Origin: Paracrocinitomix mangrovi
GTDB lineage: Bacteria > Bacteroidota > Bacteroidia > Flavobacteriales_D > Crocinitomicaceae
Length of the DNA stretch: 64,000 nt
Assembly: GCF_019740355.2 (NCBI RefSeq)
Contig: NZ_CP091819.1
Span: forward strand, 372,001 to 436,000
Direction: 5' to 3'
Shown here: in pieces, positions 1 to 9,352 of the stretch
How positions within the stretch are numbered: the first letter of the stretch is position 1
Layout of the letters: every line of letters starts with the position of its first letter
Position numbers and translations under genes: made by a program
The notes under the pieces: model-generated
The model's database searches: none
Told to the model about the DNA's origin: nothing
Seen by the model: only the letters and a program-made list of their open reading frames with translations

Positions 1-235
1 TATGGTGGGTGGTAAAGATCATACTACGCATACGCTTTCTTACCGTGGTTTAACGGATAGGCAAGTAGGTTATGTTTTTATTATTCTAGGAATTGTATCG
101 AGCTTGTTGGCATACAATGTTGCAAATTTTATTCCTCATGGTTCTCTAAGCCTTATTCTGATTTGGGTTTACGTGCTAATGCTATTGATAATATTCTTCA
201 GTATTGCAAAAAAGCATAGCAAGGATGAAGATTAG
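1..235 (+). CDS. MraY/WecA-like glycosyltransferase family 4, C-terminal fragment
   Basis: This is the 3' end of a gene that enters from beyond the left edge; the ATG at 2 is probably internal. Residues 3-24 (GGKDHTTHTLSYRGLTDRQ) resemble the conserved cytoplasmic loop of the UDP-sugar:undecaprenyl-phosphate sugar-1-phosphate transferase family (compare GGRDHTSHRL..LGLSERR). Two hydrophobic segments follow (about residues 24-42 and 48-68), then a charged KKHSKDED tail, as expected for the last membrane helices of such an enzyme. These enzymes start lipid-linked sugar polymer synthesis at the inner membrane. The assignment to this superfamily is likely; the exact substrate cannot be told from the fragment. 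Confidence 0.7.
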   Translation, partial: MVGGKDHTTHTLSYRGLTDRQVGYVFIILGIVSSLLAYNVANFIPHGSLSLILIWVYVLMLLIIFFSIAKKHSKDED

Positions 236-285
236 TGATTAAATTTGACTGATAATTGCTAAATTCAATACCCCTTAATCAGTCA

Positions 286-3102
286 ATGTCAACAGAAATA
301 TCTCAAGAAGAATATATTGAAATCTACGGTGCTAAGGAACATAACCTTAAAAACGTTGATTTAAAAATCCCAAGAAACAAGCTGGTTGTTTTTACCGGAC
401 TCTCAGGTAGTGGAAAGTCTTCACTGGCTTTTGATACCATATTTGCTGAAGGTCAAAGAAGGTACATTGAAACATTTTCGGCCTATGCCAGACAATTTCT
501 GGGCGGATTAGAGCGACCTCATGTTGATGAGATTTTAGGTTTGAGTCCTGTAATTTCAATTGAGCAAAAAACAGTGAACCGCTCTCCAAGGTCAACGGTT
601 GGGACAGTAACTGAGGTTTATGATTTTATGAGATTATTGTATGCAAGGGTTGCAGATGCTTATTCATACAATACAGGCGAAAAAATGGTGAAGTACACCG
701 ATCAACAAATTATCGATTTAATTATTGAAAAATTTGAAGGTCAAAAAATTGTTGTGCTTTCGCCCAAAGTAAAAGGACGTAAGGGGCATTACAGAGAACT
801 TTTTGAACAAACAGCAAAGCTTGGTTATTCTAAGGTTCGTGTTGATGGTGAGATTAAAGATATAGTTTCCGGAATGAAGCTGGATCGATATAAAATCCAT
901 GATATTGAGATTGTTATAGACAGAATCCAGGTAAGTGAGGAAAATAAAAACCGCGTAACGCAGGCTGTACAATCTGCATTGAAATATGGACAGGATGTAA
1001 TGATGGTTGAAGACTTTGATACGCATGAAGTAAGTCAATTCAGCCGTTTTTTAATGTGTCCAACTACAGGCATATCTTATGCAGAACCTGAACCAAATTT
1101 GTTTTCTTTCAACTCACCATACGGAGCGTGCAAAAAGTGTAATGGAATTGGAACAGTTTCAGAGGTTAACCTTAAAAAAGTGATTCCTGATGATAAGCTA
1201 AGTATCAAGCAAGGTGCAATTGAACCATTAGGAAAACTTGGGAATAACTGGATTTCATCAAAGATTGAATTCATTTTAGAAGCTTATGGCTTTAGCATAA
1301 AAGATCCTGTTAAAGAAATTGATGAGGAAATTATCAATAAGATTTTATACGGTTTTGAGGAGGTGATGGAAATAGATGGTTTAAATAAGAATTTCTCTTT
1401 TGAAGGAATAACTTCTTATTTGTCAAGACAGTTTGAAGACTCTCCTTCACCTGCTGTTAGAAGATGGGTAGAGAATTTTATGAACCAAATAGTTTGTGAT
1501 GAATGTAATGGTTCCAGGTTGAAAAAAGAAGCGGATTATTTTAAGATAAATGACAAAAATATTGGCGAATTAGCGTCATTGGATTTAGCGTCATTATCAG
1601 ATTGGTTCAAGGATTTAGATAAACATCTTACTGAAAAACAACTTAAAATAGGACGCGAAATATTAAAGGAAATCAACAACCGCATGCAGTTTTTAATGGA
1701 TGTAGGTTTGCATTACTTGGCTTTAAACAGATCGTCAAAATCACTCTCAGGTGGTGAAGCGCAAAGAATTCGTTTGGCAACTCAAATAGGATCTGAACTA
1801 GTTAATGTGCTATATATTTTGGATGAACCAAGTATTGGACTACATCAAAGAGATAACACCAGGTTAATTAATTCCTTAAAAAAATTAAGGGATGCAGGTA
1901 ATTCTGTTATTGTAGTCGAGCACGACAAGGAAATGATGGAAGAATCTGACTTTATTGTAGATATTGGTCCTAAAGCCGGTTTGCATGGTGGAGAAATTGT
2001 TCAGGCTTGTACAGTTGATGAAATGTTAAGCGGAAACAGTACTACAGCAGCATACCTTAAAGGAGATAAGAAAATTGAAATTCCGGATAAAAGGAGAAAA
2101 GGAAATGGTGAATACCTTGAATTGATTGGAGCGAATGGACATAATCTTAAAAACATCAATGTAAAATTCCCATTAGGTAAATTTATCTGCGTTACTGGAG
2201 TTTCTGGGTCAGGTAAATCAACTTTGGTGAATCACACTTTATATCCAATATTAAATAAGCACATTTATAAAGGTGTTAAAAAACCTTTGGAATACAGTAA
2301 AATAAATGGTTTAGAGCATATTGATAAAGTGATAGATATTGATCAATCACCTATAGGAAGAACACCAAGATCAAATCCTGCTACATACACAGGAGTATTT
2401 TCTGATATCAGAAATTTATTTGCCAATACAAACGAAGCAAAAATTAGGGGGTATAAAGCAGGAAGGTTTAGTTTCAACGTAAAAGGCGGAAGATGCGAAA
2501 CCTGCAAAGGTGGTGGATTACGCATGATAGAAATGAATTTTTTACCTGACGTTTATGTTGAATGTGAAGAGTGTCAAGGAAAAAGATATAATCGCGAAAC
2601 GCTAGAGGTAAGGTTTAAAGGAAAAAATATCAATGATGTTTTAGAGATGACCATTGAAGATGCGGCTGAATTCTTTGAAAGTATTCCAAAAATCAGAAGA
2701 AGATTAGAGACTTTGAACTCGGTGGGAATGGGATATGTCAAGCTTGGACAACCTTCTACAACCTTGTCTGGAGGAGAAGCACAACGCATTAAGTTAGCTA
2801 CTGAATTGTCTAAAAAAAGTACAGGAAAAACCTTCTTTATTTTGGATGAACCTTCAACAGGTTTGCATTTTGATGATATCCGAATGTTGTTAAATGTGCT
2901 GCAGAGATTAGTAGATGAAGGAAATACAGTTCTAGTTATTGAACACAATTTGGATATTGTAAAAGTAGCCGATCACATCATTGATATAGGACCAGATGGA
3001 GGTGTAAATGGCGGAGAAGTAGTAGGAGAGGGCAGTCCTGAAGAATTTGTCAAAAAGTTTGAAACTGAAACTGCTCGCTATTTGATAAAAGAATTAGAAT
3101 AA
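286..3102 (+). CDS. uvrA: Excinuclease ABC subunit A
   Basis: UvrA is the damage-recognition ATPase of nucleotide excision repair and loads UvrB at lesions. The protein has two ABC ATPase halves: an N-terminal Walker A (GLSGSGKSS) soon after the start and a second (GVSGSGKST) at about residue 650, each with an LSGGEAQRI signature and a LDEPS Walker B. Zinc-finger cysteine pairs are visible in the first half (CxxC near 'CKKCNGIG') and the second ([14 protein letters not shown]). At about 938 residues it has the usual family length. The start chosen is ATG 286 ([13 protein letters not shown]); an upstream in-frame TTG at 256 would add ten non-conserved residues. The gene converges with the next one and their 3' ends overlap by 9 bp. 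Confidence 0.98.
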   Translation: MSTEISQEEYIEIYGAKEHNLKNVDLKIPRNKLVVFTGLSGSGKSSLAFDTIFAEGQRRYIETFSAYARQFLGGLERPHVDEILGLSPVISIEQKTVNRSPRSTVGTVTEVYDFMRLLYARVADAYSYNTGEKMVKYTDQQIIDLIIEKFEGQKIVVLSPKVKGRKGHYRELFEQTAKLGYSKVRVDGEIKDIVSGMKLDRYKIHDIEIVIDRIQVSEENKNRVTQAVQSALKYGQDVMMVEDFDTHEVSQFSRFLMCPTTGISYAEPEPNLFSFNSPYGACKKCNGIGTVSEVNLKKVIPDDKLSIKQGAIEPLGKLGNNWISSKIEFILEAYGFSIKDPVKEIDEEIINKILYGFEEVMEIDGLNKNFSFEGITSYLSRQFEDSPSPAVRRWVENFMNQIVCDECNGSRLKKEADYFKINDKNIGELASLDLASLSDWFKDLDKHLTEKQLKIGREILKEINNRMQFLMDVGLHYLALNRSSKSLSGGEAQRIRLATQIGSELVNVLYILDEPSIGLHQRDNTRLINSLKKLRDAGNSVIVVEHDKEMMEESDFIVDIGPKAGLHGGEIVQACTVDEMLSGNSTTAAYLKGDKKIEIPDKRRKGNGEYLELIGANGHNLKNINVKFPLGKFICVTGVSGSGKSTLVNHTLYPILNKHIYKGVKKPLEYSKINGLEHIDKVIDIDQSPIGRTPRSNPATYTGVFSDIRNLFANTNEAKIRGYKAGRFSFNVKGGRCETCKGGGLRMIEMNFLPDVYVECEECQGKRYNRETLEVRFKGKNINDVLEMTIEDAAEFFESIPKIRRRLETLNSVGMGYVKLGQPSTTLSGGEAQRIKLATELSKKSTGKTFFILDEPSTGLHFDDIRMLLNVLQRLVDEGNTVLVIEHNLDIVKVADHIIDIGPDGGVNGGEVVGEGSPEEFVKKFETETARYLIKELE

Positions 3103-4005
3103 CTCCTTTTTTAATCTTTCATTAATAGCAAAAGCCATTTTAACTGCGGCATCCGGATTTTTTCTAAACCAAAGTTCCGGTTCAATCATTTCCAGTTCAG
3201 ATACAGCTAATTGCCCATTGTTATCCCAAATTACATCAATTCTTGCATAAAGCGGTGTAGGTGAAATGGATTTAACTACAGATTCTGCAAATGTAATTTC
3301 GTCTTCATTGGCAGTGTAATCATGGATTGTTCCTCCAAAATCATCTTGAACTCTATAATCTCCTGCTTTAGCTAATTTGTGCACAGAATGGGTATAATCT
3401 CCATTAATGACTACATGGCTTACTTCTCCTTTATCTGTTATCGATTCTTGATATGGCTGTAAAATCATTGATTCCTCTGAAATTATTTTTCTAAAAAAGG
3501 CTTCAAATTTTTCTCCATCTCCTTTGCTGATGTCCAGTTTCTCAGTATGTCTAGCTGCTCCTGAAACACAAGGTTTTATTACTGTTTTGGTCCAAGCTGT
3601 TGCTTTGTGAATATCAAGTAGAGAACGTTTATCTCCCTTTTCAATGTAATATGATTCAACAATATTGACCCCGCTCTGTTTTAATTCACCCAAATAGTGT
3701 TTGTCAACATTCCATTTAATTTGATTTATTGGATTAAAGAATATAGTTTTTCCCTCCACATTCCGAAGAAATTCAGTGAATTCATCATATCGGTGAAAAT
3801 AATCCCAAATAGTCCTAAAAATTGCTGCATCAAATGATTCCCAATCAATTGAATTATCTGACCAATCAACCTTTATAACCTTATGTCCTAAATTTTCTAA
3901 AGCGGCTTGTACCAAACCATCTTCATCCAATACTTGTTGAACATACCAATCTATATCTATTGGTTGTAGGTACTTTTGCTCGGTTAACAATGCAATTTTT
4001 GCCAT
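3094..4005 (-). CDS. ATP-grasp domain protein
   Basis: The protein of 303 residues looks like an ATP-grasp ligase of the prokaryotic glutathione-synthetase/DcsG-like type. Visible features are a lysine-containing nucleotide-binding stretch (TKTVIKPCVSGAARHT), an SHVVINGDYTHSVHK strand pair, and a C-terminal metal-binding region (YARIDVIWDNNGQLAVSELEMIEPELWF) with the acidic residues that bind Mg-ATP. Such enzymes join a carboxylate to an amine with ATP; the substrates here are unknown. No signal peptide is present, so it is cytoplasmic. The start codon at 4005 lies one base from the stop of the downstream beta-barrel gene, so the two are probably co-transcribed. Its own stop overlaps the uvrA stop region convergently. 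Confidence 0.85.
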   Translation of the reverse strand: MAKIALLTEQKYLQPIDIDWYVQQVLDEDGLVQAALENLGHKVIKVDWSDNSIDWESFDAAIFRTIWDYFHRYDEFTEFLRNVEGKTIFFNPINQIKWNVDKHYLGELKQSGVNIVESYYIEKGDKRSLLDIHKATAWTKTVIKPCVSGAARHTEKLDISKGDGEKFEAFFRKIISEESMILQPYQESITDKGEVSHVVINGDYTHSVHKLAKAGDYRVQDDFGGTIHDYTANEDEITFAESVVKSISPTPLYARIDVIWDNNGQLAVSELEMIEPELWFRKNPDAAVKMAFAINERLKKELF

Positions 4006-4006
4006 A

Positions 4007-4753
4007 TTAAAAATTAAAACTCAAAGTATTTTTAAATACGTAATTGGTTTTTCTCACTTCCGGAATGTCTCTTGAATCATGAACAAGTGAGTAAACAACT
4101 TTAAAACTTAAATACTTGTTGATTTTAAATCTAAGATAAGTTTCATTGGCAAATCTATAGTTTCCAAAATCTACCATTTTAGGTTGAAAGTAGCTGATCG
4201 TATTCATACCTATGTTTTCACTGAATTGACCATCAAATGAAAGATAGCTGGTAGATAAGATATCTCTGGAATTACCAAAATCTATCAATTCTTCATATTC
4301 TCCCATAAAGCCTGTTCCAAAGCTCAGGTTATAATTTTTTTGATCAATCAATTTAAATCTAAAACCTGTTCCAAATAACAAACGTAGATTGATTTTTTGA
4401 ATTTTGTTAAATTGACCTTGCTGAAATACTTCGTAAATGATGCGACCACTGTCCTTTAGAGTGTAATTGTATCTCACATGCTCATATCCACGGTTGATAA
4501 AACTATCATCATCTGATTTTACAAAGGCATGATCTGTAAGGATAAAAGCATGATGTTTTAATTTAGTGTATCCCAATCGCAATTTATCTCCCAATTGCAA
4601 AAGCTGTTTGGTATTCATAGTGAAATTTAAATTCAAATCTACGCTACCATGAAAACCTTGCTTGTCACCGTCAAGCCTTTTGTTTTCAATGTTTACAATT
4701 TGACCGAATACGGTAGTGGCTGAAAATAAAATAGTAATTAATAGAAACCTCAT
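4007..4753 (-). CDS. DUF481-like outer-membrane beta-barrel protein
   Basis: A signal peptide (MRFLLITILFSATTVFGQ) is followed by alternating aromatic/polar beta strands, for example YEHVRYNYTLKDSGRIIYEVFQQGQFN and RLLFGTGFRFKL, which match the DUF481 (YdiY-like, 'salt-induced outer membrane protein') pattern. The protein ends in an aromatic residue (TLSFNF), the usual barrel-assembly signal. It is predicted to be in the outer membrane; its function is not known. The start chosen is ATG 4753 because the signal peptide begins there; a TTG at 4771 would precede it by six residues. It lies immediately downstream of the ATP-grasp gene on the same strand. Confidence 0.8.
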   Translation of the reverse strand: MRFLLITILFSATTVFGQIVNIENKRLDGDKQGFHGSVDLNLNFTMNTKQLLQLGDKLRLGYTKLKHHAFILTDHAFVKSDDDSFINRGYEHVRYNYTLKDSGRIIYEVFQQGQFNKIQKINLRLLFGTGFRFKLIDQKNYNLSFGTGFMGEYEELIDFGNSRDILSTSYLSFDGQFSENIGMNTISYFQPKMVDFGNYRFANETYLRFKINKYLSFKVVYSLVHDSRDIPEVRKTNYVFKNTLSFNF

Positions 4754-4810
4754 GCACAAAATTTTGGGCAAAGGTAACCACTCAGTATTTTATTCAAAAA
4801 GTTCTAGAGA

Positions 4811-5191
4811 TTAAAATCTTCTTAACCATTTCATGGCTTCACCCACAGTGTCAAAAACTTCAATGGGATGCTCAGTTAGAATAATGGCTTTAGCGCCTTT
4901 AAGATATTCTCTGGTTTGAGCTGAAGGTGAGACAAAAGCTTCCGCCGTTTTTCTTCTGATACGACGGAAGATTCCACCTTCACTTAAGTTTTTAGAAATA
5001 TTGATATCACCTTTAAACTCCACAAGTAACTTAAGATCTTTCAAATCTTCATGACCGTGCAGCTTTGTATAAACATCTCGAATATCTTCAAGGTGTTTAT
5101 TGTTTAAAAGACAATTGTCTTCGTATACAGTGTGAATTAAGTTTTTTTCTAGCAGAGAAATCTCTGCTGAGTCAAATTTTACAGATGACAT
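4811..5191 (-). CDS. Small STAS/SpoIIAA-like protein (DUF7793-like)
   Basis: A 126-residue cytoplasmic protein without signal peptide or membrane segment. The pattern of strands and the C-terminus (AKAIILTEHPIEVFDTVGEAMKWLRRF) resemble small SpoIIAA/STAS-like proteins of Bacteroidota, which often end in a 'F.....A..WL' helix. No enzymatic motif is visible. The island encodes two proteins of the same general kind (37546-37980 and 45547-45993), one of which shares the 'FD(S/T)..EA.KW' ending. The role is unknown; the family assignment is tentative. It stands between the DUF481-like gene and sucD on the same strand. Confidence 0.65.
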   Translation of the reverse strand: MSSVKFDSAEISLLEKNLIHTVYEDNCLLNNKHLEDIRDVYTKLHGHEDLKDLKLLVEFKGDINISKNLSEGGIFRRIRRKTAEAFVSPSAQTREYLKGAKAIILTEHPIEVFDTVGEAMKWLRRF

Positions 5192-5228
5192 TAATTAAGT
5201 AGTGTGTATGGGTTATTTATTTTTTCAA

Positions 5229-6107
5229 TTAAGCGTTCACACCTAAAATCTCCGCCATAGTTTTACCTATATCTGCAGGAGAATCCACCACACTAATTCC
5301 ATGCTCTCTCAAAATTCGTTTTTTCGCTTCAGCAGTATCGTCTTCACCACCAACAATTGCACCGGCGTGTCCCATTGTTCTACCTTTAGGAGCGGTAACT
5401 CCGGCAATAAATGCAACAACTGGTTTAGTTCCGTTTTCTGCAATCCAAGCTCCAGCTTGTGCTTCTAAATTCCCTCCAATCTCACCAATCATAACAATAC
5501 CGTGAGTTTCTGGGTCATTCATTAACAATTGTACAGCTTCTTTAGTTGTTGTTCCGATAATTGGATCACCTCCAATACCGATAGCAGTAGTAATTCCTAA
5601 TCCTGCTTTTACAACTTGATCAGCTGCTTCATATGTCAAAGTACCTGATTTAGAAACGATACCTACATTTCCTTTTTTGAAAATAAATCCTGGCATGATA
5701 CCAACTTTAGCTTCATCAGCAGTGATAACACCTGGACAGTTAGGACCAACCAAAGTACAATCGAAACTTTTGATGTATTCTTTTGCTTTGATCATGTCTT
5801 TAACCGGAATTCCTTCTGTAATAGCAATGATTACTTTAATTCCTGCATCAGCCGCTTCCATAATTGCATCTGCAGCGAAAGCAGGCGGAACAAAAATAAT
5901 AGTCACGTCAGCTCCTGTTTTTGCAACAGCTTCTGAAACTGTATTAAAAACTGGACGATCTAAATGAGATTGACCTCCTTTTCCAGGAGTAACACCACCA
6001 ACAACGTTGGTTCCATATTCGATCATTTGACCAGCGTGAAAAGTACCTTCACTTCCTGTAAATCCTTGAACTATAACTTTGGAATCTTTATTTACGAGTA
6101 CCGACAT
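5229..6107 (-). CDS. sucD: Succinyl-CoA synthetase (ADP-forming) alpha subunit
   Basis: SucD binds CoA and carries the phosphohistidine of succinyl-CoA synthetase in the TCA cycle. The N-terminal CoA-binding fold starts MSVLVNKDSKVIVQGFTGSEGTFHA, and GPNCPG is present. The catalytic histidine is in the GHAGAIVGG segment near the C-terminus, and the GIGGDPIIGTT motif is complete. At 292 residues it matches the family length. The ATG at 6107 was chosen; an upstream extension to 6182 would add 25 residues that do not belong to the family. The beta subunit gene sucC is not in this window, so the two are not adjacent here. Confidence 0.97.
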   Translation of the reverse strand: MSVLVNKDSKVIVQGFTGSEGTFHAGQMIEYGTNVVGGVTPGKGGQSHLDRPVFNTVSEAVAKTGADVTIIFVPPAFAADAIMEAADAGIKVIIAITEGIPVKDMIKAKEYIKSFDCTLVGPNCPGVITADEAKVGIMPGFIFKKGNVGIVSKSGTLTYEAADQVVKAGLGITTAIGIGGDPIIGTTTKEAVQLLMNDPETHGIVMIGEIGGNLEAQAGAWIAENGTKPVVAFIAGVTAPKGRTMGHAGAIVGGEDDTAEAKKRILREHGISVVDSPADIGKTMAEILGVNA

Positions 6108-6226
6108 AGAATTTGATTTGTTTTTTGACTGCTCAAAAATAGCCTTTTGATTTATTAAAACAAAGCCAAAATCAAATAACATTTATAAATCTTTGTAATA
6201 TCTTTAAAATTCAAAACCAAAACAAG

Positions 6227-7600
6227 ATGAAGTTTCAAAATCCGGATGATACAATTTGCGCTATAAGTACTGCTCAGGGAGTGGGTGCAATTGCTGTTAT
6301 TCGCCTTTCGGGAAAGAAAACCTTTGATATTATCTATCAGATATTTTCTAAAAACCCACATGATTTGTCAACTCATACTGCACATTTTGGGACAATTAAA
6401 AAGGATGATCAGATTTTAGATGAAGTTGTGGTAACGATTTTTAAAAATCCACATTCATTTACCGGAGAAGATATTGCAGAAATTGCATGTCATGGATCAA
6501 CCTTTATACAATCAGAAATATTACAACTTTTAATAGATAAAGGAGCGAGACTTGCCGGAGCGGGAGAATTTTCTTTACGTGCATTTTTGAATGGTAAAAT
6601 GGACTTGTCGCAAACAGAGGCAATTGCTGACCTGATCGCTTCAACATCTGCTGCCGCACACAAAGTAGCAATGAATCAGATGCGAGGTGGATTTTCTTCT
6701 GAGATTTCAGAATTGCGTCAAGAGTTAATGAACTTTGCCTCATTAATTGAGTTAGAATTGGATTTTTCTCAGGAGGATGTTGAATTTGCAGATAGAACGC
6801 AGTTGGTAGAGCTATTGAGTAAGATTAAAAAAAGACTAACATCATTAGTTGATTCATTTAAATACGGAAATGTCATTAAAAACGGTGTTCCTGTAGCTAT
6901 TATCGGTGCGCCCAATGCAGGTAAATCAACTTTGTTGAATAAGCTACTGAATGAAGACAGGGCTATTGTGAGTGAAGTAGCAGGAACTACCAGAGATGTG
7001 ATTGAAGATACAATTACTATTGAAGGAATTGAATTTAGGTTTATAGATACTGCCGGAATAAGAGATACTAAGGATTTAATTGAAAGTGAAGGAATCCGCA
7101 AAGCTTTTGATAAAATTAAAACTGCCTCAATTATATTGTTAATGTTTGATTTGGAAGGGTTTAAGGATCAAGAGATTATAGACCAAATCAGTATGTTTGA
7201 AAAAAATAGTGTAAGAGAAGATCAAGAGCTTATTTGTCTTTTCAATAAATCTGACAAAGTAAAAGTAGAGGACAGGGTAAACTTGAAAGACGTTGGTTTA
7301 TTTATTTCTGCCAGAAATGGAGAAGAAATTAATCAATTAAAAAATGTATTGGTTGACCGTGTAAAACTCACGAATAACGAAAGTAATAGTGTGGTAACCA
7401 ATGTACGTCACTATGAAATTTTAAATCGTTGTTTAAATGGTATTGATAAAGTAGAGGAGGATTTAAACAATGATATTCCGGGTGATTTATTAGCCATGGA
7501 CATCAGAGATGTATTAAATAACCTTGGTGAAATTACAGGTGAGGTTACTTCTGATGATCTGTTAGGAAATATCTTTGCTAATTTTTGTATTGGGAAATAA
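6227..7600 (+). CDS. mnmE: tRNA modification GTPase MnmE
   Basis: MnmE, with MnmG, makes the carboxymethylaminomethyl modification at the wobble uridine (U34) of certain tRNAs. The N-terminal tetrahydrofolate-binding domain begins MKFQNPDDTICAISTAQG. The helical domain holds the G domain with G1 (GAPNAGKST), G2/G3 (TTRDV, DTAG) and NKSD (G4). The protein ends in the invariant FCIGK, including the conserved cysteine. Length (457 residues) is normal. The final 18 bp (7583-7600) form the left attachment repeat of the genomic island that begins here, so the gene stays intact despite the insertion. The right copy ends in AAG rather than AAA for the same lysine codon. Confidence 0.97.
   Translation: MKFQNPDDTICAISTAQGVGAIAVIRLSGKKTFDIIYQIFSKNPHDLSTHTAHFGTIKKDDQILDEVVVTIFKNPHSFTGEDIAEIACHGSTFIQSEILQLLIDKGARLAGAGEFSLRAFLNGKMDLSQTEAIADLIASTSAAAHKVAMNQMRGGFSSEISELRQELMNFASLIELELDFSQEDVEFADRTQLVELLSKIKKRLTSLVDSFKYGNVIKNGVPVAIIGAPNAGKSTLLNKLLNEDRAIVSEVAGTTRDVIEDTITIEGIEFRFIDTAGIRDTKDLIESEGIRKAFDKIKTASIILLMFDLEGFKDQEIIDQISMFEKNSVREDQELICLFNKSDKVKVEDRVNLKDVGLFISARNGEEINQLKNVLVDRVKLTNNESNSVVTNVRHYEILNRCLNGIDKVEEDLNNDIPGDLLAMDIRDVLNNLGEITGEVTSDDLLGNIFANFCIGK
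7583..7600 (+). repeat. attL direct repeat (mnmE 3' end)
   Basis: TTTTGTATTGGGAAATAA; it matches 57795-57812 at 17 of 18 positions. It is the last 18 bases of mnmE (F C I G K stop). The only difference is a synonymous A/G in the lysine codon. Confidence 0.85.
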
Positions 7601-7719
7601 GGCGAATTTCTGCTTGTAAAGCTAAATCAATAAAAGTATAACAAAGTCAAGTGTGATGGGCGTTTCTGTGCGCCCATTGTTAATTTCTTTTTCTGTTTTT
7701 TTCCTTTTCTGGAGGTAGT

Positions 7720-7875
7720 TTTGTTACCCAGTTGTTACTCAAAATGAGAATTGCTAATAGTAACAAAAATGAAGGGAGACCAGATTTTTGGTGAATCAAT
7801 ATGATACGACATGAAACCAGATGACACAAAATGACCGGTGAATTTAGAGAATTACAAGTAACAAATAAGTAACAA
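7720..7875. promoter_or_regulatory. Cluster of putative integrase arm sites, left end
   Basis: Five copies of the heptamer TTGTTAC/GTAACAA lie in 156 bp: TTGTTAC at 7721-7727 and 7732-7738, and GTAACAA at 7760-7766, 7858-7864 and 7869-7875. The first and last pairs are each spaced exactly 11 bp, one helical turn. The same pair with the same 11-bp spacing occurs at the right end (57736-57753). Between them, ATGA recurs every 10 bp four times (7801, 7811, 7821, 7831). Their position between attL and the integrase suggests binding sites for the recombinase or its directionality factor. The 7858-7875 pair is also just upstream of the HTH gene at 7880. Confidence 0.55.
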
Positions 7876-7879
7876 ATTT

Positions 7880-8257
7880 ATGAAATCAGTGATCGGATTT
7901 GACCGAATTTGTGAGTGGTGTGGAAAGAAGTTTGTTGCTCACAAGTCAACTACCAGATATTGTTGCCTTCCATGCAATCAAAAAGGATATAAACGGGAAC
8001 AAAGAGAAAAGAAAGCAAGGGAGAATAACGAAAAAGTCAAATTCCAATCTCAGGGAATAGATCCTGAAGAACTAAAGAAGAAAACATATTTAAGTATAAA
8101 AGAAACATGTGTTTATCTAGGAATCAGTAGATCTACATTATATAGAAATGTTCGACTAGGATTGTTGCCAGTAATTGGACTAGGAGGGAGAACAATTTTC
8201 AAAAGAGAAGATCTAGATAAGTTTCTAGACGATTTATCAACGCTAGATAATAATTAG
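7880..8257 (+). CDS. Zinc-ribbon/HTH excisionase-like protein
   Basis: The 125-residue protein has an N-terminal zinc-ribbon-like motif (C11-x2-C14 ... C28C29-x2-C32) and a basic linker. A C-terminal MerR-like winged helix of the HTH_17/excisionase type follows (TYLSIKETCVYLGISRSTLYR, then a GGRTIFKREDLDKFL wing/helix). Such proteins often act as recombination directionality factors or regulators next to tyrosine integrases in Bacteroidota elements. It ends 3 bp before the integrase start, so the two are almost surely co-transcribed. A pair of GTAACAA heptamers just upstream (7858-7875) could be its operator. That it acts as Xis is inferred from domain and position, not shown. Confidence 0.8.
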   Translation: MKSVIGFDRICEWCGKKFVAHKSTTRYCCLPCNQKGYKREQREKKARENNEKVKFQSQGIDPEELKKKTYLSIKETCVYLGISRSTLYRNVRLGLLPVIGLGGRTIFKREDLDKFLDDLSTLDNN

Positions 8258-8260
8258 GAT

Positions 8261-9352
8261 ATGAATGTAGTACTTAGAAAGAAAAAATTGAAGGACGGGC
8301 GTCAAAGTCTTTACCTTGATATTTATCACAACGGTAACCGAAATTATGAGTTCCTAAAGATGTATTTATTGCCTGAAGAAACGTATGAAAACCGTTTAAA
8401 AAACCGTGAGGTACTTGAGCTTGTAGAAAGAATAAAATCGAAACGATTATTGGAGATGCAACACCTCAAATATGGCTTTACACCTGACTTTAAGGCCCGT
8501 CTTAATTTTATTCAGTATTTCGAAGATCTGGTAAATAAGAGACTCAAAACAGGTAAAAACTATCAAACATGGAAGATAACCCTCGTTCATCTTAAAGCCT
8601 ACGCTCCAAATGGACTTACTTTTGATCAGGTAGACGATAAGTGGATGGAGAATTTCAGAGAGTATTTAGAGGAGGGAAGAAGTAATAATTCTGCAGCCTC
8701 ATACTTCAATGTGGTTAAACATTGCCTTCATCAGGCCGTTAGAGATCGAATTATTGTAGATAATCCTGCAACAAGGGTTAAATCACCTAAGCTAGAAGAA
8801 ACCAAAAGGGAGTTCCTAACGGCTACAGAACTGACTTTAGCGGCAAAAGCTTATTGTAAAGATCCTGAATTAAAACGAGCGTTTTTATTTTCTTGTTTAA
8901 CAGGATTAAGATATGTGGATGTAAGGTGTCTAATATGGGAAGATATTAGAGTTGATGCTGATGGTACTGCGACTATTCATTTTACTCAGAAGAAAACGAA
9001 AGGAGTTGAGTATTTACCGGTGGAATCGCAAGCGTTAAAATTGATAGGAGAAAGAAAGGAAAACCATGAGAGCGTTTTTAATCTCAATCCTTCATCAAAT
9101 AAGGGTTCTGTAATAAAGGATTGGATGTTGAATGCCGGAATTCAAAAAAAAATCACTTTTCACTGTGCAAGGCATAGTTATGCTGTTTTGCTGCTTGAAA
9201 AGGGGGTAGGAATTTATACCGTAAGTAGATTACTAGGTCATAGAGATATTAAAACAACTATGATCTATGCTAATATTGTTGACAGCACAAAAAGAAAAGC
9301 AGTAAATTCGTTAACAGATATTCAAGTATTTTGGGATGAGCAAAAAGAGTAA
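8261..9352 (+). CDS. int: Tyrosine recombinase/integrase of the mnmE island
   Basis: A phage-integrase-family tyrosine recombinase of 363 residues. It has an N-terminal AP2-like arm-binding strand region (KKLKDGRQSLYLDIYHNG), a SAM-like core-binding domain at about 80-170, and a catalytic domain with R217 (LTGLRYVD), H301-x2-R304 (HCARHSY), H327 (LLGHRD) and nucleophile Y336 (TTMIYANI). All five catalytic positions are present, so the enzyme is probably active. Its location just inside attL, with the target at the mnmE 3' end, makes it the enzyme that inserted the island. The gene overlaps the next one by 17 bp. Confidence 0.95.
   Translation: MNVVLRKKKLKDGRQSLYLDIYHNGNRNYEFLKMYLLPEETYENRLKNREVLELVERIKSKRLLEMQHLKYGFTPDFKARLNFIQYFEDLVNKRLKTGKNYQTWKITLVHLKAYAPNGLTFDQVDDKWMENFREYLEEGRSNNSAASYFNVVKHCLHQAVRDRIIVDNPATRVKSPKLEETKREFLTATELTLAAKAYCKDPELKRAFLFSCLTGLRYVDVRCLIWEDIRVDADGTATIHFTQKKTKGVEYLPVESQALKLIGERKENHESVFNLNPSSNKGSVIKDWMLNAGIQKKITFHCARHSYAVLLLEKGVGIYTVSRLLGHRDIKTTMIYANIVDSTKRKAVNSLTDIQVFWDEQKE

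Noticed and set aside
392-2948. Several long antisense frames inside uvrA
   Set aside because: They lie opposite a strongly conserved gene, have no family match or start context and are expected shadows.
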